A stretch of 58,827 nucleotides of DNA. Origin: Syntrophobacterales bacterium (GTDB lineage Bacteria; Desulfobacterota; Desulfobaccia; Desulfobaccales; 0-14-0-80-60-11). A program made the translations under genes and the position numbers. The notes below the pieces were generated by a model. The model saw only the letters and a program-made list of their open reading frames with translations, made no database searches and was not told where the DNA came from. Positions 36,900 through 47,210 of this stretch are shown piece after piece. The stretch covers positions 1 to 58,827 of the forward strand of contig JAGVAH010000015.1 of assembly GCA_020060385.1 (NCBI GenBank), written 5' to 3'. Numbering within the stretch: position 1 is the first letter of the stretch; every line of letters starts with the position of its first letter.

Positions 36900-37763
36900 A
36901 TGGAGATTGTTAACAACCCGGCACAAATGCGCCAGATGGCCCAGGAGTGGCGGGCGGCAGGGCAGAAGATAGCCCTGGTGCCCACCATGGGTTATTTCCA
37001 TGCAGGCCACCTGTCGCTGATGCGCTACGGCCGGGAGGCCGCCCATCAACTGGTGGTGAGCCTCTTTGTCAACCCCGCGCAGTTCGGGCCCCACGAAGAC
37101 CTGGACCGCTATCCCCGGGACCTGGAGCGGGACTCTAGCATGGCCCGGGAGGTGGGGGTGGACGTGCTCTACACACCCCTGGCGGAGGCCATGTATCCAC
37201 AGGGTTACCAGACTTATGTAACCGTGGAGGGGCTGAGCCGGGGACTCTGCGGCGCCTCCCGGCCCGGACACTTCCGGGGGGTGGCCACCGTGGTCTTAAA
37301 ATTGCTGAATCAGGTGCAGCCCCACCTGGCCGTTTTCGGGGAGAAGGACTACCAGCAACTCCAGGTCATCCGCCGCCTAGTCAAGGATTTGGACGTGCCG
37401 GTGGAGATCGTGGGCCGGCCCATCGTCCGGGAGGAGGACGGCCTGGCCATGAGTTCCCGGAACACCTACCTCTCCCCGGAGGAAAGGGCCGCGGCCCTCT
37501 GCCTCTTTCGGGCCATCAAGGCCGCCCGGGAGTTGGTGCTCTCCGGGGCCAAGTCCCGGGAAAGCGTCCTGGAGGCGGTCAAGGGGATGATCAGCGCCAC
37601 GCCCCATACCAATATAGACTACGTGGCCCTGGTTGATCCCGAAACCCTGGAGGAAGTGGCAATGATCCAAGATGAGGCCCGCCTGGCCCTGGCCGTGTGG
37701 GTGGGCAAGACCCGGCTCATCGACAATACCTTACTCTCGGAGTCCCGGCTATGTTGCGTGTAA
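36900..37763 (+). CDS. panC: Pantothenate synthetase
   Basis: 287 residues. It joins pantoate and beta-alanine using ATP. VPTMGYFHAGHLSLM is the HIGH-like nucleotide motif; LFVNPAQFGPHEDLDRYPR, VFGEKDYQQLQVIRR and GLAMSSRNTYLSPEER follow. MEIVNNPAQMRQ is the expected N-terminus, so the ATG at 36900 is right although the only purine-rich sequence before it is part of the terminator stem. An in-frame GTG at 36855 would read through that hairpin. It overlaps panD by 13 bases. Confidence 0.96.
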   Translation: MEIVNNPAQMRQMAQEWRAAGQKIALVPTMGYFHAGHLSLMRYGREAAHQLVVSLFVNPAQFGPHEDLDRYPRDLERDSSMAREVGVDVLYTPLAEAMYPQGYQTYVTVEGLSRGLCGASRPGHFRGVATVVLKLLNQVQPHLAVFGEKDYQQLQVIRRLVKDLDVPVEIVGRPIVREEDGLAMSSRNTYLSPEERAAALCLFRAIKAARELVLSGAKSRESVLEAVKGMISATPHTNIDYVALVDPETLEEVAMIQDEARLALAVWVGKTRLIDNTLLSESRLCCV

Positions 37764-38125
37764 TGCTGAAATCGAAAATCCATCGGGCCACCATTACGGA
37801 GGCCAATCTGGCATATGAAGGCTCCCTCACCATCGACGCCGATCTGATGCGGGCCGCGGACATCCTTGCTTACGAGATGGTGCATATCTTCAACATCTCC
37901 AACGGCGAAAGATTTCAGACTTATGCCATTGAGGGGGAGGCGGGCAGCGGCGTCATGTGCCTGAACGGGGCCGCGGCCCGGAAGGGGGCGGTGGGGGACC
38001 TGATCATTGTCACCACTTTTGCCACGTACGATGATGCCGCCTTGGAGCAGCATTATCCCCGCATAGTCCTGGTGGACGCCCAAAACCGCCCCAAAGAAAA
38101 AACCTTGAAAACCGTGGCGGTTTAG
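37751..38125 (+). CDS. panD: Aspartate 1-decarboxylase (pyruvoyl enzyme)
   Basis: 124 residues. It makes beta-alanine, the second substrate of PanC. The self-cleavage site is Gly24-Ser25 in AYEGSLTID, the same numbering as in E. coli, which supports the start MLRVMLKSKIHRA. ISNGERFQTYAI and NGAAARKGAVGD are conserved. Coupled by overlap to panC; panB is not in the window. Confidence 0.97.
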   Translation: MLRVMLKSKIHRATITEANLAYEGSLTIDADLMRAADILAYEMVHIFNISNGERFQTYAIEGEAGSGVMCLNGAAARKGAVGDLIIVTTFATYDDAALEQHYPRIVLVDAQNRPKEKTLKTVAV

Positions 38126-38408
38126 AACCTAAGCCGCAATACCCCCCACATCCCTTTTGGAAAGGGGGGATTTAATAACCAGTAACCATTGTTTGTCCGG
38201 GCAATTTACTTATTGCCCCCTGTGACCGGGTTTATTGGGGAAACTTTTCCCAATCCTGGTGGGCGTTGATCGCGGCTGTCTCAGGGACCCCTTAAGGAAC
38301 GCCTTCCACCATAAAACCCTTGTTTTTTCCCTGCATTTACAGTTAATATTTTAAGGTTCGGGAGGATATTCCTTCTGGCCTGATTTTTTTTGCAAAGGAG
38401 CCATGGGT
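38126..38408. other. panD-metK spacer with successive stem-loops
   Basis: 283 bases. An inverted repeat near 38141-38170 (CCCCCCACATCCCTTTTGGAAAGGGGGG) may end the panCD transcript. Then come three hairpins described separately (38199-38310). A weak promoter may lie at 38319-38355 (TTGTTT, then TTAATATT). The start codon of metK is preceded by AAAGGAG. Confidence 0.5.
38199..38310 (+). promoter_or_regulatory. Three-hairpin structured region upstream of metK
   Basis: GGGCAAT/ATTGCCC (38199-38205 with 38212-38218); ATTGGG/CCCAAT (38234-38239 with 38249-38254, extended by weaker pairs); and GGTGGGCGTT (38258-38267) opposite AACGC and CCACC (38298-38310), which encloses a further 30 bases. No known SAM or SAH riboswitch consensus was recognised. 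It may be a leader RNA of the metK-ahcY operon or an extended terminator of panD. Confidence 0.35.
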
Positions 38409-40890
<2,482 letters not shown>

Positions 40891-40923
40891 ACATTGTCGC
40901 CGGCTAATCAAGGTTATCTTGAA

Positions 40924-40950
40924 GGGCGGGTTTAAACCCGCCCCTGTTTT
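40924..40950 (+). terminator. Palindromic terminator after ahcY
   Basis: GGGCGGG TTTAAA CCCGCCC (40924-40943) is a perfect 20-base palindrome followed by CTGTTTT. It lies 33 bases after the ahcY stop and about 27 before the phosphohexomutase gene. It may also be a dispersed repeat unit. Confidence 0.6.
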
Positions 40951-40970
40951 AAAAAGGCAAGGTCTGGTCA

Positions 40971-42389
40971 ATGTCGGGGATCAAATTCGGCACTTCCGGC
41001 TGGCGGGGCATCATGGCCGAGGATTTCACCTTTGCCAATGCCCGGCTGGTGTGCCAGGCCATTGCCGCTTATCTGCAAGGGGAAGGGGTTGCCCAACAGG
41101 GCGTGGTCATTGGCTACGACACCCGCTTCCAGTCCGAAGCCTTTGCCGCCGCGGCCGCGGAGGTGATGGCGGGGAACGGCATTCCCTGTTATTGTACCAA
41201 CCGGGACTGCCCCACGCCGGTGGTCAGCTTCGCCATCCGGGCAGGCGGACATGGGGGGGGCATCAACATCACCGCCAGCCACAACCCCCCGGAGTGGAAC
41301 GGCATCAAGTTCTCCCCGGCCGGCGGCGGCCCGGCCCCGGAGGCGGTCACCAAACCCATCGAGGCCATCGTCAATCAGCTTAATCCGGCGGCTATTAGAC
41401 GCCTGCCCCTGGACCAGGCCCGGTCCCGGGAGCTGATCAGCGACCTCGACCCCCGGGCCGCTTATTTACAGCATCTCCACACCCTGATAGACGGCGACGT
41501 CTTGGGGCGGGCCGGCTTACAGGTGGTAGTGGACGTCTTGTACGGCGCCGGCCGGGATTACCTGGACACTTTCCTCCGGGAAGCCGGGGTGGCGGTGGAA
41601 CTGCTCCACGGCTGGCGGGACGCCTATTTCGGCGGCCAGCGGCCGGAGCCTTCCGCGGCCTACCTCTCCGAGCTGGCCGCCCGCATCCCGGCCAGCGGGG
41701 CCTCTCTGGGCCTGGCGGTGGACGCGGACGCCGACCGCTTCGGGGTGATGGACTCCCGGGGGGTCTACCATGCAACCAACGAAGTCCTGGCCCTCCTCCT
41801 GGACTACCTGATCGAGACCCGGGGCTGGGAAGGAGGGGTGGCCAAAAGTGTAGTCACCACCGGCCTCATTGACCGGGTCGCGGCCAGGCATGGCCGCCCG
41901 GTTTATGAAACCAAGGTGGGTTTTAAGCATCTGGGCGTATACATCCTTAACGGCCAGGCCCTGATGGTGGGGGAGGAGAGCGAAGGCTTCTCCATGAAAA
42001 ACCACCTGCCGGAGAAGGACGGCATCCTGGCCTGTCTCCTGGTGGCGGAAATGGTGGCCAAGAAAGGCAAAGACCTGCCCCAACTCCTGGAGGACCTGTT
42101 TTCCCGGGTGGGACCGGTGTACAACCACTGCACCAATCTCTCCCTGCCCCCGGCAGTCAGGGAAAAGCTTATGGCGCGTCTTAAAACCGCGCCGGCCAGG
42201 TTTGCCGGCCTGACTGTCAAGCAGCATGTCACCCTTGACGGCCATAAGTTCATTCTGGAGGACGGCAGCTGGGTCTGCTTCCGGCCCTCTGGCACCGAAC
42301 CGGTGGTGCGCTTCTACCAGGAGGCTTTCTCTTTGGAGGGCCTGGAGAAATTGCAGAAAGCCGGGGAAGAGTTGCTCCGGGAAGTCTGA
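40971..42389 (+). CDS. Phosphoglucomutase/phosphomannomutase family protein
   Basis: 472 residues of the alpha-D-phosphohexomutase superfamily. The phosphoserine loop is TASHNPPEWNGIK, the metal loop DADADRFGVMD, the sugar loop EESEGFSM, and the phosphate-binding loop RPSGTEPVVRFY. It interconverts hexose 1- and 6-phosphates; glucose, mannose and glucosamine forms cannot be separated by eye. Its stop is one base before the peptidase gene start. Confidence 0.92.
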   Translation: MSGIKFGTSGWRGIMAEDFTFANARLVCQAIAAYLQGEGVAQQGVVIGYDTRFQSEAFAAAAAEVMAGNGIPCYCTNRDCPTPVVSFAIRAGGHGGGINITASHNPPEWNGIKFSPAGGGPAPEAVTKPIEAIVNQLNPAAIRRLPLDQARSRELISDLDPRAAYLQHLHTLIDGDVLGRAGLQVVVDVLYGAGRDYLDTFLREAGVAVELLHGWRDAYFGGQRPEPSAAYLSELAARIPASGASLGLAVDADADRFGVMDSRGVYHATNEVLALLLDYLIETRGWEGGVAKSVVTTGLIDRVAARHGRPVYETKVGFKHLGVYILNGQALMVGEESEGFSMKNHLPEKDGILACLLVAEMVAKKGKDLPQLLEDLFSRVGPVYNHCTNLSLPPAVREKLMARLKTAPARFAGLTVKQHVTLDGHKFILEDGSWVCFRPSGTEPVVRFYQEAFSLEGLEKLQKAGEELLREV

Positions 42390-42390
42390 C

Positions 42391-43020
42391 ATGCCCAATT
42401 TCTCTTTTCCCCAACTCTTCGAATTCGCCATCATGGCCGTGGTGCTCCTTTTTTCGGTGATTATCCATGAAATGGCCCACGGTTATGTGGCTCTCAAAAA
42501 TGGCGATCCCACTGCCAAGATGCTGGGCCGCCTCACCCTGAACCCCATTCCCCACATCGACCCCATCGGCACCATCCTCCTGCCCTTCCTCCTCCTGATC
42601 AGCGGCACGGGGATCATCTTTGGGTGGGCCAAGCCGGTGCCGGTCAACCCCTTAAATTACCGCAATTACTGGTGGGGAGAAGCCACAGTGAGCGCGGCCG
42701 GGCCTTTGAGCAACCTGGCCCTGGCCGTCATCTTCTCCTTTGTCTTCCACCTGGGGCCCCTCAACCTGGGCCTCATGAAACTGGCTTACTTCGGGGTGAC
42801 CATCAACATCCTGCTGGCCCTTTTCAACCTCATCCCCATCCCCCCTTTGGACGGCTCCCACATCCTGGCCCTGCTGCTGCCCCGGGACCTGGCCCGGCTC
42901 TATGCCTACCTGGAACCGGTGGGGTTCATCCTCCTTTTGATCCTCTTTTACACCGGGCTGATCGGAGCGCTCCTCATGCCCTTTTACCGCTTGATCGCCT
43001 CTTTCCTGCTGGGTCAATAA
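42391..43020 (+). CDS. Site-2 protease (M50) family membrane metalloprotease
   Basis: 209 residues with five or six hydrophobic segments. The zinc motif is VIIHEMAHGY (HExxH) in the first segment; the second zinc ligand is in LIPIPPLDGSHIL (NxxPxxPLDG type). GRLTLNPIPHIDPIGTI and VSAAGPLSNLALA are typical of the short YwhC-like group. Cleavage of membrane-bound substrates is the family role; the target here is unknown. Confidence 0.93.
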   Translation: MPNFSFPQLFEFAIMAVVLLFSVIIHEMAHGYVALKNGDPTAKMLGRLTLNPIPHIDPIGTILLPFLLLISGTGIIFGWAKPVPVNPLNYRNYWWGEATVSAAGPLSNLALAVIFSFVFHLGPLNLGLMKLAYFGVTINILLALFNLIPIPPLDGSHILALLLPRDLARLYAYLEPVGFILLLILFYTGLIGALLMPFYRLIASFLLGQ

Positions 43021-43092
43021 AGGCTGTCTGTTAGGGGGTCCAGGGGCTGCGCCTGGCACTGCGTCTTAACTTCAACACCCTGCCCCGGAACA

Positions 43093-43128
43093 TTGGCCAT
43101 TTCCATGGAATATGCTATGGTTTAAAGG
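43093..43128 (+). promoter_or_regulatory. Possible promoter reaching into the kinase start
   Basis: TTGGCC (43093-43098), a 17-base spacer and TATGGT (43116-43121) make a moderate sigma-70 match. The ATG follows only 7 bases later, with AAAGG between. If used, the transcript would be almost leaderless. Confidence 0.3.
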
Positions 43129-44943
43129 ATGAGATTCCGGGACAAAGTCGGTTTCAAGCTTTTGGGGGTCAACCTGCTGTCCCTGTTGGTGGCCTTGGTG
43201 GGCATGCTTCTGGTCCTCCAATACCTGGCCACCCGCCAGATCCTGGAGCGGCATGGCCAGCGGGTGGAGCTGGTGGCCCGCCTGGTCCTGGCCGAATATC
43301 TGGGCAAAATCCAGCGGGTTGCCCTGGCTGCCAGCCTCCTGGCGGACAACCCCAGCTACGGGGAACTTCTGACCGCGGGGGACACCGTCTATTTAAGGCG
43401 TTTAACCACCCCCATGCTGAAGGCCACCGGTCTCAACGTCCTCACCATCACCGATGCCCGGGGCATCATCCAGGCCCGGGCCCACGACCCCGAAGCCATC
43501 GGCGTGGATATCTCCCGCAACCCCCTGGTGCGGGCCGCTATGCGGGGCAAGGAATCAGTGCGCATGACCCAGTGGCAGGACAGCATCGTCCTCAGCGCCG
43601 CCAGTCCTGTTAACTACGATGATAAGGTGGTGGGGGTGGTGCTCACCGGGCTGCTGGTGGACCGGAGCTTCGTGGAATCGCTGTCCCGCCCCGGTGCGGA
43701 AGTGGCCGTCTTCTTCGCCAACCGCTTGGTGGTCAACTCCTTTAAAGACCTGCCGGAACAGGCCCTCAATGAAATCCGCCGCAGCAAAGAGCGGGCCGCG
43801 GCCGGTTCCCCACCCCCGCTCCAGGTGCAGAGCCTGAAGGTGGGCCCACGGGACTACACCCTGTTCTACTTGCCCCTGGAAGAGGAAGACGTAAAGCCCT
43901 GGGAGAACCTCATCGTCGTCGGGGTGAGCCGCAAGGAACTGGATGCCGCGCTCCGGGGCTTGAAGCTGGTGATCTTCGGGGTGGGGGGGGCAGCCGCCTG
44001 CCTGGGGGTCGTCCTCAGCTTCTGGCTCTCTCTGGGAATGCGCCGGCAAATCGCCCACCTGGCCAAGGGCACCCAGCAAGCGGCCCAGGAGGAGTTGGCC
44101 GGAGATATCCCGGTGACCAGCCGGGATGAATTGGGGGATCTGGCGAAATCCTTCAATACCATGACCCGGGCCCTCCGGGACAAGACCCGGCTGCTCAAGG
44201 AGGAGCGGGACCGGGTGGCGGCCAATGCCGATTTTCTGGCCATGATCGTCCACGACATCAAAGCCCCTCTCACCGGGGTGCGCCTGACCATTGAGGCCCT
44301 GGAGGATGAGACCCTGCCTCCGGAAATCCACCATAAGCTCCAAGGGATTATCCAGCGGAGTGAGGGGCTCCTCCTCCATCTCCACAATGTCCTGGATTTG
44401 AGCCGGTTCGAAGCCGGCAGCCTGACCCTCAGGCCGGAGGCGGTGCCCCCGGGATTTGTCCTGCACCGGCTGGTCCATCATTTTACCCCGGTGGCCCAGC
44501 ATCAGGGGGTGGCCCTGACCGCAACCCTGGCCCCGGACCTGCCTCCCTTACAAGTGGATGAGCACTCTCTGGAAAGGATCTTGTCCAATCTCCTGGTCAA
44601 CGCCCTGGCAGCCACCCCGGAGGGCGGCCAGATTCAAGTGCAGGCCCGGATTCTACCGGTGGCCGATCCCCGGGAAGTGGAAATCATCGTGGCCGACACC
44701 GGTTGCGGCCTCAACTCCAAGGAGCAGGAGCACCTCTTCGAAAAATACCGCCTGGCTAACCAAAAAAGCGGCAGTTCGGGGCTGGGCCTTTATATCTGTA
44801 AAACCCTGGTAGCCGCCAATCACGGCCGGATCTGGGTGGAGAGCCAGGAGGGTCAGGGGAGCAGGTTCCATCTGGCCTTCCCCACCTCCCCGGTCCAGGA
44901 CGAAGAAGAAGCAACTACGGTGGAGACTGCTGCGCTCTCTTGA
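43129..44943 (+). CDS. Membrane sensor histidine kinase (CACHE-type sensor, HAMP)
   Basis: 604 residues: first membrane helix at about 11-33, a periplasmic double-CACHE-like sensor (about 40-275), a second helix at 278-302, HAMP (303-355), HisKA with His375 in MIVHDIKAPLTG, and an HATPase domain with NLLVNALAATP, ADTGCGLN and GSSGLGLYICKTL. It is followed by a response regulator, its likely partner. The ligand is unknown. Confidence 0.93.
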   Translation: MRFRDKVGFKLLGVNLLSLLVALVGMLLVLQYLATRQILERHGQRVELVARLVLAEYLGKIQRVALAASLLADNPSYGELLTAGDTVYLRRLTTPMLKATGLNVLTITDARGIIQARAHDPEAIGVDISRNPLVRAAMRGKESVRMTQWQDSIVLSAASPVNYDDKVVGVVLTGLLVDRSFVESLSRPGAEVAVFFANRLVVNSFKDLPEQALNEIRRSKERAAAGSPPPLQVQSLKVGPRDYTLFYLPLEEEDVKPWENLIVVGVSRKELDAALRGLKLVIFGVGGAAACLGVVLSFWLSLGMRRQIAHLAKGTQQAAQEELAGDIPVTSRDELGDLAKSFNTMTRALRDKTRLLKEERDRVAANADFLAMIVHDIKAPLTGVRLTIEALEDETLPPEIHHKLQGIIQRSEGLLLHLHNVLDLSRFEAGSLTLRPEAVPPGFVLHRLVHHFTPVAQHQGVALTATLAPDLPPLQVDEHSLERILSNLLVNALAATPEGGQIQVQARILPVADPREVEIIVADTGCGLNSKEQEHLFEKYRLANQKSGSSGLGLYICKTLVAANHGRIWVESQEGQGSRFHLAFPTSPVQDEEEATTVETAALS

Positions 44944-45079
44944 ATCGCGGTGCATCCTCTTTCCCAGCAGACATGCATGGGCCTCGGGCACCTGGTAGGC
45001 TGCGGCAGATGTGTCTCATACTTGTCTCTTTCCTTTGAACCTTAAACTCTGAACCTTGAACCATGCAAGGCAGGAAGGT

Positions 45080-45454
45080 ATGGAACTCCGGATTCTGGTA
45101 ATCGATGACGACCCCGGAACCAGGGAAGCGCTGGTGGCCATCCTGGACCGGGCCGGCTACCGGATTACTTCCCTGGCGGGGAGTAAGGAGCAGATCGAAG
45201 CCGCCTGCCACAGCCGCGGCTATCGGGTGGCGGTGGTGGATTATCATCTCCCCCACCAAGACGGCCTGGAGGTGGCCCGGCGGTTGAAAGGGAGTATGCC
45301 GGAATGCCGCATCCTCCTCATCTCCTCAGAACCCCCTTCTCTGTCAAAATTAGGGGAGGATGCCGCCCTGGTGGACCAGTTCCTGGCCAAACCCTTTTCC
45401 AAAGAAGCCTTTTTGGAGGCAGTAACCCAACTTTGCCAGACCGGGGTTCCCTGA
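45080..45454 (+). CDS. Single-domain response regulator
   Basis: 124 residues, receiver domain only. The acidic pocket is DDD at 9-11, the phospho-acceptor Asp54 lies in VVDYHLP, and the Lys is in AKPFSKEAF. The ATG at 45080 has GGAAGG upstream. With no output domain it must act through a partner protein. It lies 136 bases after the histidine kinase and 11 bases before tilS. Confidence 0.92.
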   Translation: MELRILVIDDDPGTREALVAILDRAGYRITSLAGSKEQIEAACHSRGYRVAVVDYHLPHQDGLEVARRLKGSMPECRILLISSEPPSLSKLGEDAALVDQFLAKPFSKEAFLEAVTQLCQTGVP

Positions 45455-45465
45455 TAGCCCCCTTG

Positions 45466-46947
45466 ATGCCGGGCGCCGCGGCTGCCTCCCACCTGCTCCG
45501 GTGGGTGGGCCGGTATGTGCGGCAGGAGCGCCTGCTTGCGGGGGGAGAGCGGGTGCTGGTGGCCGTTTCCGGGGGCCCGGACTCGGTGGCCCTCTTACAC
45601 CTGCTGCACCGCTTGCAGCCCGATCTGGGCTTGCGCCTGGGGGTGGCCCATTTTGACCACGGCCTCCGGGGCGCACAGTCCCGGGAGGAGTCCGGGTTCG
45701 TGGCCGCCCTGGCCCAGAGCCTGGACCTGCCCTTTCATCCGGGCCAAGGCGATACCCGGGAGATGGCCCGCGGGGAGCGCCTCTCCCTGCAGATGGCGGC
45801 CCGGCGTCTGCGCCTCCGGTTTCTGCACGACACCTGCCGCCACCACAGCTATCAGAAGCTGGCCCTGGGCCACACCGCCGACGACCAAGTGGAGTTATTT
45901 GTCCTCCGTCTCCTCCGGGGCGCGGGGCCTGAAGGTATGCGGGGCATGCTCCCCGCCACCCCCGGGGGCCTGGTGCGGCCCCTCCTGGCCGTGGGCAAAG
46001 AAGTCATCCTGGACTGGCTGCGCCGGGAAAATCTGCCCTACCGCCAGGACCCCAGCAATCTCAAGAGGGACTACCTGCGCAACCGGGTGCGTCTGGACCT
46101 GCTGCCGCAGTTGCAGCATTATAACCCCCGTTTTCAGGAGGCCGTCTGGCGGGCCCAGGCCCTGCTCCAGGAGCAGGAAGGCCTCCTGGCTCCCATGGTC
46201 TCCCAAGCCCTGGCGGATGTGACCGACGCCCAAGGCCCGGATTTGCACCGCCTGTGCCTCTCCCGCTTTGCAGGTCTGCCGCCGGCTCTCCGGAAACTGG
46301 TATTGCGCGCCATTCTCCAAAGGTTTTTGGGAGAATATCCCTTGAGCCTGGCCCAGTTGGCCCAGGTCCTGGCTCTGGCCCTGGGGGAGAGGAGCGGGGG
46401 CCAGGTCTCCCTGGGAACCTGCCGGGTGGCCCGGGCCGGAGGGGAATTGCACATCTTTTCCCGCCTCCCGGCTCCACCCCGGGAGGATGGTACCATCCCT
46501 TCTTGCCCTGGCCGTTTCGACGCCTTGGGCTGGGGGTGGCGTTTGGCCAGCCGGGCTTATGCGCCCGGGACTCCCCTCCCCCGGGCGCCGCAGATGGCCT
46601 GGTTGGACCAGGACCAGGTGCAGTTCCCCCTGGCAATCCGCTGCCTCCGGCCTGGGGATCGTTTCTGGGGCACGGGCGCGCCGGGACCCAAGAAACTGCA
46701 AGATTTTCTGGTGGATAGCAAAATTCCCCGCTGGCTGCGGCCTTATTTGCCCCTGGTGGTCAGCAGCGACCGCATCGTCTGGGTGGCGGGGCTCAGGGTG
46801 GCCGAAGAGGTGAAATTGACCGGGGCCAGCCGCACCGTGCTGGAGATGGAACTCTCTCCCGGCAATCCCGACACCGAAAGAATCTGGGAGATGTTCCGGG
46901 CCTGCCGCCAGGACTTGGGCGGGCCTCAAAAAGAAGACCGGATTTAG
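45466..46947 (+). CDS. tilS: tRNA(Ile)-lysidine synthase
   Basis: 493 residues. It converts cytidine 34 of tRNA-Ile(CAU) to lysidine using ATP and lysine. The PP-loop motif is VAVSGGPDSVALLHLL; DHGLRGAQSREE and LGHTADDQVE follow. The C-terminal TilS domain has RCLRPGDRF...KKLQDFLVDSKIPRWLR. The start is uncertain because no ribosome binding site is clear; ATG 45466 (or TTG 45463) gives the family N-terminus. It is downstream of the response regulator by chance rather than function. Confidence 0.94.
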   Translation: MPGAAAASHLLRWVGRYVRQERLLAGGERVLVAVSGGPDSVALLHLLHRLQPDLGLRLGVAHFDHGLRGAQSREESGFVAALAQSLDLPFHPGQGDTREMARGERLSLQMAARRLRLRFLHDTCRHHSYQKLALGHTADDQVELFVLRLLRGAGPEGMRGMLPATPGGLVRPLLAVGKEVILDWLRRENLPYRQDPSNLKRDYLRNRVRLDLLPQLQHYNPRFQEAVWRAQALLQEQEGLLAPMVSQALADVTDAQGPDLHRLCLSRFAGLPPALRKLVLRAILQRFLGEYPLSLAQLAQVLALALGERSGGQVSLGTCRVARAGGELHIFSRLPAPPREDGTIPSCPGRFDALGWGWRLASRAYAPGTPLPRAPQMAWLDQDQVQFPLAIRCLRPGDRFWGTGAPGPKKLQDFLVDSKIPRWLRPYLPLVVSSDRIVWVAGLRVAEEVKLTGASRTVLEMELSPGNPDTERIWEMFRACRQDLGGPQKEDRI

Positions 46948-47210
46948 CGTCCCCTCACCCTTCCTCCTCCCCCATGGGAGAGAAGGAAAAGCGAAAAACC
47001 TTCGCACTGCCTGCGGCAACCTGCCCCCTCTCCCCCCGGCGGGGGAAGAGTGCCGGGTTGAGGGGGGCGGCGGCAAACGTCACCCTATATAGGAAACGAT
47101 CAATTTATACTGGTTGCCAAAAGTTTTTCCGCCCCCCCTCACCCTAACCCTCTCCCCCCGCTGGGGGGAGAGGGGATAAGAGGAAAGAACTTTTGGCAAA
47201 TGCTATAGGT

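Noticed and set aside
38199-38408. SAM or SAH riboswitch upstream of metK
   Set aside because: No consensus core of the known classes could be matched by eye, so only an unclassified structured region is reported.
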